Assembly (NCBI GenBank): GCA_949841355.1
Contig: CATKZP010000016.1
Coordinates: 1 to 64,000 of the forward strand
Length of the DNA: 64,000 nt
Source of the DNA: an uncultured Oscillospiraceae bacterium
GTDB lineage: Bacteria > Bacillota > Clostridia > Oscillospirales > Oscillospiraceae
Direction: 5' to 3'
The notes under the pieces are model-generated. The model searched no databases and was not told where the DNA came from. It worked only from the letters and a program-made list of their open reading frames with translations. The position numbers and the translations under genes were made by a program. Shown here one piece after another: positions 32,996 to 40,864 of the stretch (its first letter is position 1; the number at the start of each line of letters is the position of its first letter).

Positions 32996-33760
32996 ATGGG
33001 ACGTTTAGAAGGTAAGGTCGTCATCGTCACCGGCGGCAATTCCGGCGTGGGCGCCGCCACCGCGCTGCTCTTCGCCAAGGAGGGCGCCAAGGTGGTCATC
33101 AGCGCCCGCCGCCAGGCCCAGCTGGAGGAGGTCGCCGCCAAGATCCGCGAGGCGGGCGGCGAGGTCCTCCCCGTAGTCACCGACATCTCCAAGCCGGAGG
33201 ACGCCAAGAACCTGGTGGCCAAGACGGTGGAGGCCTACGGCAAGGTGGACGTGCTGGTGAACAACGCCGGCGTGCTGGAGGAGGGCCTGAAGCCCATCGA
33301 CAAGGTGACCGACGAGGACATGGAGCGCATCCTGTCCATCAACGCCAAGGGCACCATGTACTGCATGCGGGAGGCCCTGGCCGAGATGAAGAAGGCCAAC
33401 TACGGCTCCATCGTCAACGTGGCCTCGGTGGCGGGCGTGATGGGCTGCGGCGGCGCGGCCTATGTGTCCTCCAAGGCGGCCATCATCGGCGTCACCCGCC
33501 ACACCGCCCTGCGCTTCGCGGGCACCGGCATCCGCTGCAACGCGGTGTGCCCCGGCTCCATCGCCACCCCCATGGTGGCCAACATGCGCCCCGACAACCA
33601 GGACCCGGACATGTTCGGCCAGATGGCCAAGCACTCCGACATGCGGGTGGGCGTGTGCATGCCGGACGACGTGGCCAACATCCTGCTGTTCTTCGCCAGC
33701 GACGAGTCCCGGGCCATCACCGGCCAGGCCGTCGTCTCCGACTTCGGCAGCACCCTGTAA
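32996..33760 (+). CDS. SDR-family oxidoreductase
   Basis: A classical short-chain dehydrogenase/reductase of 254 residues: the cofactor-binding GGNSGVG near residues 13-19, the NNAG motif, catalytic Ser in IVNVASVAGV and the YVSSK catalytic Tyr/Lys pair, followed by PGSIATPMV. An Arg (SARRQ) after the second strand suggests NADP(H). Substrate unknown; gut relatives act on sugars, fatty acids or steroids. It has its own ribosome-binding site (AAGGAACGATTTGAA) and is followed by a terminator. Confidence 0.88.
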   Translation: MGRLEGKVVIVTGGNSGVGAATALLFAKEGAKVVISARRQAQLEEVAAKIREAGGEVLPVVTDISKPEDAKNLVAKTVEAYGKVDVLVNNAGVLEEGLKPIDKVTDEDMERILSINAKGTMYCMREALAEMKKANYGSIVNVASVAGVMGCGGAAYVSSKAAIIGVTRHTALRFAGTGIRCNAVCPGSIATPMVANMRPDNQDPDMFGQMAKHSDMRVGVCMPDDVANILLFFASDESRAITGQAVVSDFGSTL

Positions 33761-33770
33761 ATGGACGCAG

Positions 33771-33804
33771 AAAAGCGGCGGTTCCATCTGGAACCGCCGC
33801 TTTT
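33771..33804. terminator. Bidirectional terminator after the SDR gene
   Basis: AAAAGCGGCGGTTCC and GGAACCGCCGCTTTT form a perfect 15-bp stem with loop ATCT. It ends both the SDR gene and the convergent DUF4177 gene. Confidence 0.9.
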
Positions 33805-33806
33805 TG

Positions 33807-33989
33807 TCATACTTCCCGCTCAAAGATCAGGTCTATTTTGGTCATCGCGCCGCTGGTGACGTCCAGGGGCATCCAGCTCACGAACCGCCAGCCGTCGGCG
33901 GCCTCCCGGTCGATGACCTCCCGGTAGCCCTGGAAACCGGCAAAGATCCAGCCCTCCCGCTCCACGGAGACATATTTGTATTCGTACAT
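33807..33989 (-). CDS. DUF4177 protein
   Basis: From ATG at 33989 the protein has 60 residues: MYEYKYVSVEREGWIFAGFQ, then DREAADGWRFVSWMPL and DLIFER, the standard DUF4177 pattern of a small beta-alpha domain. Function unknown. It follows the zinc-ribbon gene by ten bases and ends the NfeD-SPFH operon. Confidence 0.8.
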   Translation of the reverse strand: MYEYKYVSVEREGWIFAGFQGYREVIDREAADGWRFVSWMPLDVTSGAMTKIDLIFEREV

Positions 33990-33999
33990 TTTGGGCGCC

Positions 34000-34227
34000 T
34001 CACTTCGCTTTTGCGTCAAAGACAGTCAGCCGGTTGCAGGTCCGGCAGTACCAGGCCTCGGCCGTTCTCTCGAAGCTCCTGGTCAGGCGAAAGCCGCCCC
34101 GCCGTTCCAGTCCGCGCGCAGTGGTAAAGAAGCCCGCCTTTTCTCCGTTGGGGCACCAGAATATGGGGTCACGGGGAGAGATGATATTCCCCGCCTCCAG
34201 CTCGCCGTGGCAGTGCGGGCACTCCAT
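34000..34227 (-). CDS. Small zinc-ribbon protein (DUF6487-like)
   Basis: A 75-residue protein with CPHCHGELEAGNIIS at the start, a WCPNGEK segment in the middle, and WYCRTCNRL near the end. The paired CxxC motifs should bind one zinc. The family is of unknown function. It lies seven bases after the SPFH gene. Confidence 0.75.
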   Translation of the reverse strand: MECPHCHGELEAGNIISPRDPIFWCPNGEKAGFFTTARGLERRGGFRLTRSFERTAEAWYCRTCNRLTVFDAKAK

Positions 34228-34233
34228 GGCGGT

Positions 34234-35229
34234 TTACTTGCCCCCCTTGGGCTGGTTGGGCTCCACGGTGTCAAACACGCTCTTGGCGGCGGCGCACATG
34301 CCCGCCAGCCCCTGGAGCTCGCTGGGAATGATGATCTTGGTGGCCCGGCCGTCGGCGGCCTTCTGGAACGCCTCCAGGGCCTTGATCTTCAGCACGCCAT
34401 CGCTGGGCGCGGCCTCATTGATGAGCTTGATAGCGTCGGCGGTGGCCTGCTGGACCTTCAAAATGGCCTCGCTCTCGGCCTCGGCGGCCAGGATCTTGGC
34501 GGTCTTTTCCGCCTCGGCCTCCATGATCTTGGCCTGCTTGGCGGCGTCGGCCCGGAGGATGGCGGACTGCTTCTCGCCCTCGGCCACCAGGATCTGGGAC
34601 TGCTTCTGGCCCTCGGCCTGGAGGATGGCCTCGCGGCGCTCGCGCTCGGCCCGCATCTGCTTCTCCATGGACTCCTGGATGTCCCGGGGCGGCATGATGT
34701 TTTTCAGCTCCACGCGGTTGACCTTGATGCCCCAGGGGTCGGTGGCCTCGTCCAGGATGGCCCGCATCTGGGTGTTGATGTGGTCGCGGCTGGTGAGGGA
34801 CTGGTCCAGCTCCAGATCACCGATGATGTTGCGCAGGGTGGTGGCGGTGAGGTTCTCAATGGCGCTCATGGGGTGCTCCACGCCGTAGGTATACAGCTTG
34901 GGGTCGGTGATCTGGAAGTAGAGCACGGTGTCGATCTGCATGGTGACGTTATCCTTGGTGATGACGGGCTGGGGGGCGAAGTCTACCACCTGCTCCTTGA
35001 GGGACACGGTCTTGGCAATCCGCTCGATGAAGGGGACCTTCACATGCAGGCCCACGCCCCAGACGGCGCGGAAGGCGCCCAGCCGCTCCACCACCACGGC
35101 CTTGGACTGCTGGACCACCTTGATATTGGCGGCCAGGATGCCCAAAACGATGACGATGACCAGCAGGATGATGACGGGCCCCACGATGTTGCCCAATTCG
35201 ATGGCTCCGGCCAATGCGAGTGTTTTCAT
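34234..35229 (-). CDS. SPFH/band 7 membrane protein (QmcA/stomatin-like)
   Basis: The 331-residue protein has an N-terminal membrane helix (VGPVIILLVIVIVLGILAA), then the SPFH domain (VVQQSKAVVVERLGAF; GLHVKVPFIERIAKTVSLKE; EQVVDFAPQPVITKDNV), and then a long coiled coil rich in Glu/Ala/Lys (about 190-280). Such proteins assemble in membrane microdomains and are paired with NfeD, which lies just upstream. RBS GAGGAGG. Confidence 0.9.
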   Translation of the reverse strand: MKTLALAGAIELGNIVGPVIILLVIVIVLGILAANIKVVQQSKAVVVERLGAFRAVWGVGLHVKVPFIERIAKTVSLKEQVVDFAPQPVITKDNVTMQIDTVLYFQITDPKLYTYGVEHPMSAIENLTATTLRNIIGDLELDQSLTSRDHINTQMRAILDEATDPWGIKVNRVELKNIMPPRDIQESMEKQMRAERERREAILQAEGQKQSQILVAEGEKQSAILRADAAKQAKIMEAEAEKTAKILAAEAESEAILKVQQATADAIKLINEAAPSDGVLKIKALEAFQKAADGRATKIIIPSELQGLAGMCAAAKSVFDTVEPNQPKGGK

Positions 35230-35270
35230 TTGACTACCTCCTCATATATGTTGTGACATTTGCCGCTTGG

Positions 35271-35756
35271 TTACCAGTTCTTTGTCTCGCCGGCGGACAC
35301 CGGGGCGGCGATGGGTTCCACGAACACCTTGACCCCCTCGATGCGCAGCACCTTCACCATGGTGCCGGCGGCGATGGGCCCGCCGTCCTCGCTGCGGGCG
35401 GACCAGGGCATCCCCCGGATGACCACGGCGCCCTTGCCGTGGATATTGTCGATGTCCTCCGTGACCTGGGCCTTGGCCCCGATCACCCGGTCGGCGTTGG
35501 TGTGCTCCACCCTGCTGTTCAGGTGCTTTTTGGCCAGGGGCCGCACCGCGATGAGGCACAGCAGGCTCACCGCGAAAAACAGGGTGAGCTGCACCCACAG
35601 CGGCCCGCCCAGCAGTGCGGCAACGAGGGCGGTGAACGCCCCGGCCGCAAACCAGATGGAGGTGAGCCCCACGGTGGCCGCCTCGCTGGCGGCAAATACG
35701 ATCAGCAGCACCAGCCAAATGATCTGCATGGCGGCTTCCATATTGAATGACGGCAT
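35271..35756 (-). CDS. NfeD-family membrane protein
   Basis: From ATG at 35756 (AAAGGAG upstream) it has 161 residues. The first 85 hold three helices (IIWLVLLIVFAASEAATVGL; WFAAGAFTALVAALLG; LTLFFAVSLLCLIAVRPL). The C-terminal OB-fold (GAKAQVTEDIDN; GKGAVVIRGMPWSARSEDG; VKVLRIEGVKVFVEP) is typical of short NfeD proteins that accompany SPFH proteins. They are thought to act together in membrane organisation. Confidence 0.88.
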   Translation of the reverse strand: MPSFNMEAAMQIIWLVLLIVFAASEAATVGLTSIWFAAGAFTALVAALLGGPLWVQLTLFFAVSLLCLIAVRPLAKKHLNSRVEHTNADRVIGAKAQVTEDIDNIHGKGAVVIRGMPWSARSEDGGPIAAGTMVKVLRIEGVKVFVEPIAAPVSAGETKNW

Positions 35757-35855
35757 ACGCTGCACTCCTTTCTTTGCTTCACGTGCTTTCAATAAATTGT
35801 ATCACAAAACTCCGCCGGGGGAAAGAAGTTTTTCGCCTCCCGCGCCATATTATTG

Positions 35856-35884
35856 TTGCCAGCGCTTCCAATTTACATTATACT
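35856..35884 (+). promoter_or_regulatory. Promoter of the RNA methyltransferase gene
   Basis: TTGCCA (35856-35861) and TATACT (35879-35884) with 17-base spacing, followed by a leader of about 90 bases. Confidence 0.75.
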
Positions 35885-35982
35885 AGGATTTGTAACCCTT
35901 TTCCCCTCCCTGCGCCATCATACTACACCTTCCATCGGATGTAAAGTCAAGGGGATTTTCAAAAAAATTTGTGGAGCGTTTT

Positions 35983-37137
35983 ATGGATCAGACATTACAC
36001 TTTGTCATACCCACCCTCATGGGGGTGGAGAGCACCGTCTCCTACGAGCTGAAGAAGCTGGGCCTGACCGGCGTCCGGGCGGAAAACGGCCGGGTGCTGT
36101 GCCAGGGCTCCCCCGCCGACATTCCCCGGCTCAACCTGAATCTGCGCTGCGGCGCCCGGGTGCTGCTGGCCCTGGGCAGCTTCCAGGCCCGCTCCTTTGA
36201 GGAGCTGTTCCAGGGCTGCGCCGCCCTGCCCTGGGAGGACTTCATCCCCCGGGAGGGCCGCTTCCCGGTGAAGGGCTACTCGGTGAGCTCCCAGCTCCAC
36301 TCGGTGCCCGCCTGCCAGTCCATTTTAAAAAAGGCGCTGTGCAAAAGGCTGGGGCAGGTCTATGCCCTGGACGTCCTGCCCGAGACGGGAACCTTATACC
36401 AGGTACAGTTCTCCATTTTAAAGGATACAGTGACTTTAATGCTGGACACATCCGGAGACAGCCTCTATAAACGGGGCTACCGGGCCCAGAACATGGGCGC
36501 GCCCCTGCGGGAGACGCTGGCGGCGGCGCTGGTGTCCCTGTCCCGCTACAAGGGGCGGGACCCCTTCTGCGACCCCTTCTGCGGCTCGGGCACCATCCCC
36601 ATCGAGGCCGCCCTCATCGCCAAAAACCGCGCGCCGGGCTTGAACCGCTCCTTCGCCGCCCAGCGGTGGAGCTGGCTGCCGTCCAGGCTGTGGATGGACG
36701 CTGCGGACGAGGCCATGGACCGCGAATTCCGCGGCCAATACGACATATGGGGCGGGGACATCGACCCCGCCGCCGTGGAGCTGTCCCGCCACAACGCCGA
36801 ATTGGCCGGGGTGGAGGACACGGTGCGCTTTGAAGCGGCGGACGCCGCCCACTTCCGCCGGGAGACCCCCCACGGCCGTGTGGTGACCAACCCGCCTTAC
36901 GGCGAGCGCCTGCTGGAAAAGCAGGAGGCGGAAGCGCTCTACCGCGCCTTCGGCAAAGCGGCCCAGGCCCTGCCCCGGGGCTGGGAGGTGGATGTGCTCA
37001 GCTCCCACACCGAGTTCGAGCGCGCCTTCGGCCGCCCCGCGGACAAAAAGCGCAAGCTCTACAACGGCATGATTAAGTGCGATTTGTTCACCTATAGCGC
37101 GGAGAAGCGGTCAGCGAGGGCGCTTGGAGCGAAGTGA
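35983..37137 (+). CDS. THUMP-domain class I RNA methyltransferase (RlmL/RlmCD-like)
   Basis: ATG at 35983 has GGAG seven bases upstream; the track's GTG would add four residues. The 384-residue protein has an N-terminal THUMP domain (about 1-160), a RGYR-type linker (KRGYRAQNMGAPLRETLAA) and a Rossmann methyltransferase domain with CDPFCGSGTIPIEAAL and the NPPYGERL motif of N2-guanine methyltransferases. It probably modifies 23S rRNA. The last ten residues (RSARALGAK) come from a repeat element that also provides the stop codon. Confidence 0.85.
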   Translation: MDQTLHFVIPTLMGVESTVSYELKKLGLTGVRAENGRVLCQGSPADIPRLNLNLRCGARVLLALGSFQARSFEELFQGCAALPWEDFIPREGRFPVKGYSVSSQLHSVPACQSILKKALCKRLGQVYALDVLPETGTLYQVQFSILKDTVTLMLDTSGDSLYKRGYRAQNMGAPLRETLAAALVSLSRYKGRDPFCDPFCGSGTIPIEAALIAKNRAPGLNRSFAAQRWSWLPSRLWMDAADEAMDREFRGQYDIWGGDIDPAAVELSRHNAELAGVEDTVRFEAADAAHFRRETPHGRVVTNPPYGERLLEKQEAEALYRAFGKAAQALPRGWEVDVLSSHTEFERAFGRPADKKRKLYNGMIKCDLFTYSAEKRSARALGAK

Positions 37138-37215
37138 GCTTTGCAAACCAAGAACCGCACAGCGGTTCTGTTTGTGAAGCGAATCGCAGCGAAAGCACCC
37201 GAGCGCCCTGACCGC
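37107..37215. repeat. Stem-loop repeat overlapping the methyltransferase 3' end
   Basis: GCGGTCAGCGAGGGCGCT pairs with AGCGCCCTGACCGC at the base, and AGAACCGC-ACA-GCGGTTCT forms the tip. The element begins inside the coding sequence and contains its stop. A partial second copy follows at 37246-37298. Confidence 0.7.
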
Positions 37216-37245
37216 TTCGCAGCGTGAATGGGACCGCGCGGACAA

Positions 37246-37298
37246 GCAGTCAGCGAGAGGGCTTGGAGCGAAGTGAGCTTTGCAAACCAGAAACCGCG
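37246..37298 (+). repeat. Partial direct copy of the 37107 repeat
   Basis: GGCTTGGAGCGAAGTGAGCT and the following TTTGCAAACC are shared with 37119-37151, with few changes on either side. It lies in the leader of the DAG kinase-like gene. Confidence 0.75.
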
Positions 37299-37328
37299 CA
37301 GCGTCTGAAAGAGAGAGGGACGGGAGCT

Positions 37329-38240
37329 ATGAGACATCTATTCATCATCAACCCCACGGCGGGCAAAAAGAGGAGCACGCGGGCCCTGGTGGACAGCATC
37401 CAGGCCCTGGACCTCCCCTATGAGATCGCGTTCACCGAAAAGGCGGGGGACGCCCGGTCCATCGCCCAGGCGGCGGTGGAGCGCGGCGAACCGGTGCGCC
37501 TCTACGCCTGCGGGGGGGACGGCACCCTCAACGAGGTGGTGAACGGAGCGGCGGAGTTTGACAACGCCGCCGTCACCAACGTGCCCACCGGCACCGGCAA
37601 CGACTTTCTCAAAATCTTCGGCCGGGAGAACAAGGGCCGCTTCCGCGACCTGGCCGCCCTGGCCCAGGGGCCCCAGACCCCCATGGACCTCATCGACTGC
37701 AATGGGATGCTGGGCCTGGACATCGTGTGCGTGGGGCTGGACTCCCGCATCGCTGTGGATAAGGACAAGTATAACGACTTCCCCCTGGTCACCGGCATGG
37801 GGGCCTATGTGCTCTCGCTGCTGGCCAACGTGATTTTCAAAAGCATCGCCCAGCCCACCCTGGTGGACTGCGGCGGCCTCCACTTTGACGGCGAGACCAC
37901 CATCGTGTGCGTGTGCAGCGGCCGGTATTACGGCGGCGGCTTCATGCCGGTGGGGGACAATATGCCCGACGACGGCCTGCTGGAGACGCTGGTGGTGCCC
38001 AAGGTGAGCCGGGCCACCTTCTTCCGCCTGATTGGCAAGTACGCCAGCGGCAAGTACCGGGACTACCCCGACCTCATCTGGTACCACCAGGGGGAGACGG
38101 TGACCATCCGGGGCCGGAAGGAGCTGGTGGCGGTGGTGGACGGCGAACCTCTCCGCGCCCAGGAGCTGACCATCGGCCTGTCGGACAAAAAGGTGAATTT
38201 CTTCTACCCCGCCGGGCTGACCTACGAGCCCAAAGAATAG
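37329..38240 (+). CDS. Diacylglycerol kinase-like lipid kinase
   Basis: From ATG at 37329 the protein has 303 residues. The DAGK catalytic domain is clear: FIINPTAGKKRSTRAL, the ACGGDGTLNEVVNG nucleotide-binding motif and VPTGTGNDF. The C-terminal half is a YegS-type beta-sandwich ending in GLTYEPKE. Enzymes of this group phosphorylate diacylglycerol or related lipids in phospholipid and lipoteichoic-acid recycling. The upstream in-frame extension in the track is repeat sequence and not part of the protein. Confidence 0.88.
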   Translation: MRHLFIINPTAGKKRSTRALVDSIQALDLPYEIAFTEKAGDARSIAQAAVERGEPVRLYACGGDGTLNEVVNGAAEFDNAAVTNVPTGTGNDFLKIFGRENKGRFRDLAALAQGPQTPMDLIDCNGMLGLDIVCVGLDSRIAVDKDKYNDFPLVTGMGAYVLSLLANVIFKSIAQPTLVDCGGLHFDGETTIVCVCSGRYYGGGFMPVGDNMPDDGLLETLVVPKVSRATFFRLIGKYASGKYRDYPDLIWYHQGETVTIRGRKELVAVVDGEPLRAQELTIGLSDKKVNFFYPAGLTYEPKE

Positions 38241-38244
38241 CAAA

Positions 38245-38268
38245 GAGCGCCGGTCACCCCGGCGCTCC
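38245..38268. terminator. Stem-loop between convergent DAG kinase-like and tsaB genes
   Basis: GAGCGCCGG and CCGGCGCTC form a 9-bp stem. A clear T-tract is missing. Confidence 0.45.
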
Positions 38269-38289
38269 CGCTTTGTCCGCTTCAGCATA

Positions 38290-39003
38290 TCAGCCGCCTG
38301 CTCCCGGGCGCTGCGCGCTCAAGCGTTCCCGTTCCGCCTGGCTCAGCCGGTGGTAGCTGGGGGCCATGGCGGCGGCGGACACCAGCTCCCCCGCCCGTGC
38401 CATGCGCAGGGCGCACCGCGCCACCCCCCAGGCGGTCTGATGCCGCAGGTGGGGCGGTGTGAGCACCCAGGGCAGGCCCGCCTCTTCCAGCGCGGCCTGC
38501 ACCAGATGGGCTCCGTCCCCCACCAGCACCTGGGGCCTGCCGGACGCCCGCGCCTCCTCCGCCAGCTCGTCCAGGCCCATAGCCCGGTCGGGGGTGAGGC
38601 GGGTCAATTCCTCGTTTTCCGCCCAAAATCGGGCGCAGTACACCTGACTGCGCCGGGCGTCCATGGCGGCGCAGATCTCCCCCCCCATGTGGGCGCACTG
38701 CCAGGCCATGGACTCCAGGGTGGAGCAGGGGGCGCAGGGCTTGTCCCCCGGCCACGCCAGCCCCTTGGCCGCCGCCACGCCGATGCGCACGCCAGTGAAG
38801 GACCCCGGCCCCGCCGCCACCGCCACCACGTCCATCTCGTCCAGAGTGAGCCCCGTGTTTTTCAGCAGGTCCGCCGCCATGGGCATCAGGGTGGCGGAGT
38901 GGGTCAGCCCGCTGTTCTGAAAGGACTGGGCCAGCAGGCGTTCGTCCTCGGTGACGGCCGCCGACGCGGTGACCGCCGAGCTCTCCAGCGCGATGATCTT
39001 CAC
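38290..39003 (-). CDS. tsaB: tRNA threonylcarbamoyladenosine biosynthesis protein TsaB
   Basis: The 237-residue protein has the ASKHA-fold start [17 protein letters not shown], the HSATLMPMAADLL segment in place of the metal-binding motif of TsaD, and the AAGPGSFTGVRIGVAAAKGL signature of TsaB. It joins TsaD and TsaE to make t6A on tRNA. Its ATG overlaps the tsaE stop (ATGA). MtaB, which acts on the product, is coded at 27129. Confidence 0.93.
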   Translation of the reverse strand: MKIIALESSAVTASAAVTEDERLLAQSFQNSGLTHSATLMPMAADLLKNTGLTLDEMDVVAVAAGPGSFTGVRIGVAAAKGLAWPGDKPCAPCSTLESMAWQCAHMGGEICAAMDARRSQVYCARFWAENEELTRLTPDRAMGLDELAEEARASGRPQVLVGDGAHLVQAALEEAGLPWVLTPPHLRHQTAWGVARCALRMARAGELVSAAAMAPSYHRLSQAERERLSAQRPGAGG

Positions 39004-39425
39004 AAATCCACCCCCTCAATAGTGATCTTCCGGTCGTCGTCCCTGTCCCCCCGGACGATGGACACCCGGACGGCGTCCGGCTCGATGGCCCCGGCCACGT
39101 TCTCGCTCCACTCCACGGCGCACACGCCCCCCCGGGCCAGGTAGTCCTCCCAGCCGATGTGGAACAGCTCGTCGGCGCTGTCCAGCCGGTACATGTCGAA
39201 ATGGAACAGGGGCAGCCGCCCCCCTTCGTACTCGTTGACGATGGTGAAGGTGGGGCTGGTCACCCGCTCCTCCACCCCCAGCTCCCGGGCCATGCCGGAC
39301 ACAAAGGCAGTCTTGCCCGCCCCCAGGTCCCCGGTGAAGGCCACCACCCGGCCCCCCGCCAGCGCCCGCGCCAGCCGTGCGCCCAGCGCCTCGGTCTCCT
39401 CCCGGCTGTGGGTGAGAAATTCCAT
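39000..39425 (-). CDS. tsaE: tRNA threonylcarbamoyladenosine biosynthesis ATPase TsaE
   Basis: The 141-residue ATPase has the P-loop [10 protein letters not shown], the [12 protein letters not shown] motif, FHFDMYRL and VEWSEN, all fixed features of TsaE. It drives the t6A synthesis cycle of the TsaB-TsaD complex. It is the first gene of the tsaE-tsaB pair, divergent from rodA. Confidence 0.93.
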   Translation of the reverse strand: MEFLTHSREETEALGARLARALAGGRVVAFTGDLGAGKTAFVSGMARELGVEERVTSPTFTIVNEYEGGRLPLFHFDMYRLDSADELFHIGWEDYLARGGVCAVEWSENVAGAIEPDAVRVSIVRGDRDDDRKITIEGVDL

Positions 39426-39469
39426 GGAAGCTCACTTCCTATCCCCAAAGTTAAGAATTCGGAAACTCT

Positions 39470-39518
39470 TGCAAATCAGTATAGCATAATCCTTCCGGAT
39501 GTGCTATACTAATTTGCA
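39470..39518. promoter_or_regulatory. 49-bp palindrome carrying mirrored -10 elements
   Basis: TGCAAAT-C-AGTATAGCA and TGCTATACT-A-ATTTGCA enclose a short ATCC/GGAT centre. Each arm holds TGCTATACT, an extended -10 element, pointing outward: to tsaE on the minus strand and rodA on the plus strand. Neither has a good -35 box. Confidence 0.6.
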
Positions 39519-39573
39519 GCTGTTTTTCCGCCGTTACCCACCGTGATCATCCAGAGAGGAGGCGGCCCCCGCC

Positions 39574-40764
39574 TTGCAGCCGACGCGCACACTCAGGGAA
39601 TTTTTCAAAAAGGGCGACGTGCTCCTGCTGGGCCTGTGCATTCTGGCCAGCCTCATGGGGCTGGTGCTCGTCTATTCCGCCACCCGGTATATGGACGCGC
39701 TGCACAGCTTTCCCAGAAAGCAGGCCATGTTTTTGTGCATGGGCGTGGCGGCCTACATCTGGGTCACCTTCATCGACATTGAGTACCTGATGGAGAAATG
39801 GTGGTGGGTGTTTCTGCTGCTGGGTCTGTTCGTCATCGCCCTGATCTACCCCTTTGGCGAGGGCGGGGAGAGCGGCAATCGGAGCTGGGTCTACCTCCCC
39901 ATACCCGGCTTCCCCGGTTTTCAGCCCGGGGAGATCGCCAAGCTGTCCTATATCGTGGTGCTGGCCTGGATGATTAACAAGGCCCGCCCCCGGGGGCTGG
40001 GCCGGTTTTCCGCCGTGACCCAGTACGTGGTGCTCACCGGGGTGTTCGCCGGGTCGCTGGCGGTGCTGTCCGGCGACTGGGGCATGGTCATCGTCTATAT
40101 GTTCATTTTCGTCATCATGGCCTGGGTGGCTGGGGTGAGCAAGTGGTGGTTCATCGGAGTGGGCGGGCCCCTTGTGGGCGCGGTGGTGTTTTTGTGGCAC
40201 TTTATCCTCCCCCGCACCCCCTATTGGACGGACTACCGCGTCATGCGCTTTCGGATCGTGGTGGAGCACTGGAAGGGCAATAACCTGGACCCCAGGGGCG
40301 CGGGCTGGCAGCAGAACCAGTCTCTGTCGGCCATCGGCTCGGGCCAGCTCACCGGCATGGGCTATCTCAACGGCACCTGCACCCACTCCCCCAGCCGGGA
40401 GACCCTGCCCGCCCGGCACACCGACAACATCTTCGCCGTGTGCGGGGAGGAGTTCGGCATGATCGGCTGCTGCGCGGTGCTGCTGGTGCTGCTGCTCATC
40501 ATCCTGCGCTGCGTGTGGGTGTCCCGCCGGGCCAAGAGCCATATGTCCGCCTATATCGCCATGGGCATCGCCGGGATGCTGATGATTCAAACCATCATCA
40601 ACGTGGCCATGACCCTGTATCTCGGGCCGGTGATCGGCCTGACCCTGCCCTTCATCAGCTACGGCGGGTCGTCCACCCTGACGCTGTTCATCGCCATGGG
40701 CATTGTGTCCGGCATTAAGATGCGCCCGCTGCCCAGCTGGCTCAAGGACCGAAGCCAATTATAA
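39574..40764 (+). CDS. rodA: FtsW/RodA/SpoVE family SEDS protein
   Basis: The 396-residue polytopic protein has about ten helices and the SEDS hallmarks: GNRSWVYLPIPGF, FQPGEIAKLSYIVVLAWMI, the GSGQLTGMGYLNG loop, LPARHTDNIFAVCGEEFGMI and FISYGGSS. SEDS proteins polymerise lipid II glycan strands with a partner transpeptidase. RodA is favoured over FtsW because no division genes are near, but that is not certain. It starts at TTG, with GGAGG 11 bases upstream. Confidence 0.85.
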   Translation: MQPTRTLREFFKKGDVLLLGLCILASLMGLVLVYSATRYMDALHSFPRKQAMFLCMGVAAYIWVTFIDIEYLMEKWWWVFLLLGLFVIALIYPFGEGGESGNRSWVYLPIPGFPGFQPGEIAKLSYIVVLAWMINKARPRGLGRFSAVTQYVVLTGVFAGSLAVLSGDWGMVIVYMFIFVIMAWVAGVSKWWFIGVGGPLVGAVVFLWHFILPRTPYWTDYRVMRFRIVVEHWKGNNLDPRGAGWQQNQSLSAIGSGQLTGMGYLNGTCTHSPSRETLPARHTDNIFAVCGEEFGMIGCCAVLLVLLLIILRCVWVSRRAKSHMSAYIAMGIAGMLMIQTIINVAMTLYLGPVIGLTLPFISYGGSSTLTLFIAMGIVSGIKMRPLPSWLKDRSQL

Positions 40765-40775
40765 CGAAAGGCCGC

Positions 40776-40805
40776 GCGGCCGCTCCCGTTCCCGGGAGCG
40801 GCCGC
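40776..40805. terminator. Terminator of the rodA-like gene
   Basis: GCGGCCGCTCCC and GGGAGCGGCCGC form a perfect 12-bp stem followed by ATAATTTTT. Confidence 0.9.
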
Positions 40806-40864
40806 ATAATTTTTCATGAATCAGAGTAAGCTAGTCCCACAACCACACAAAGGAGGTTTTCCCT

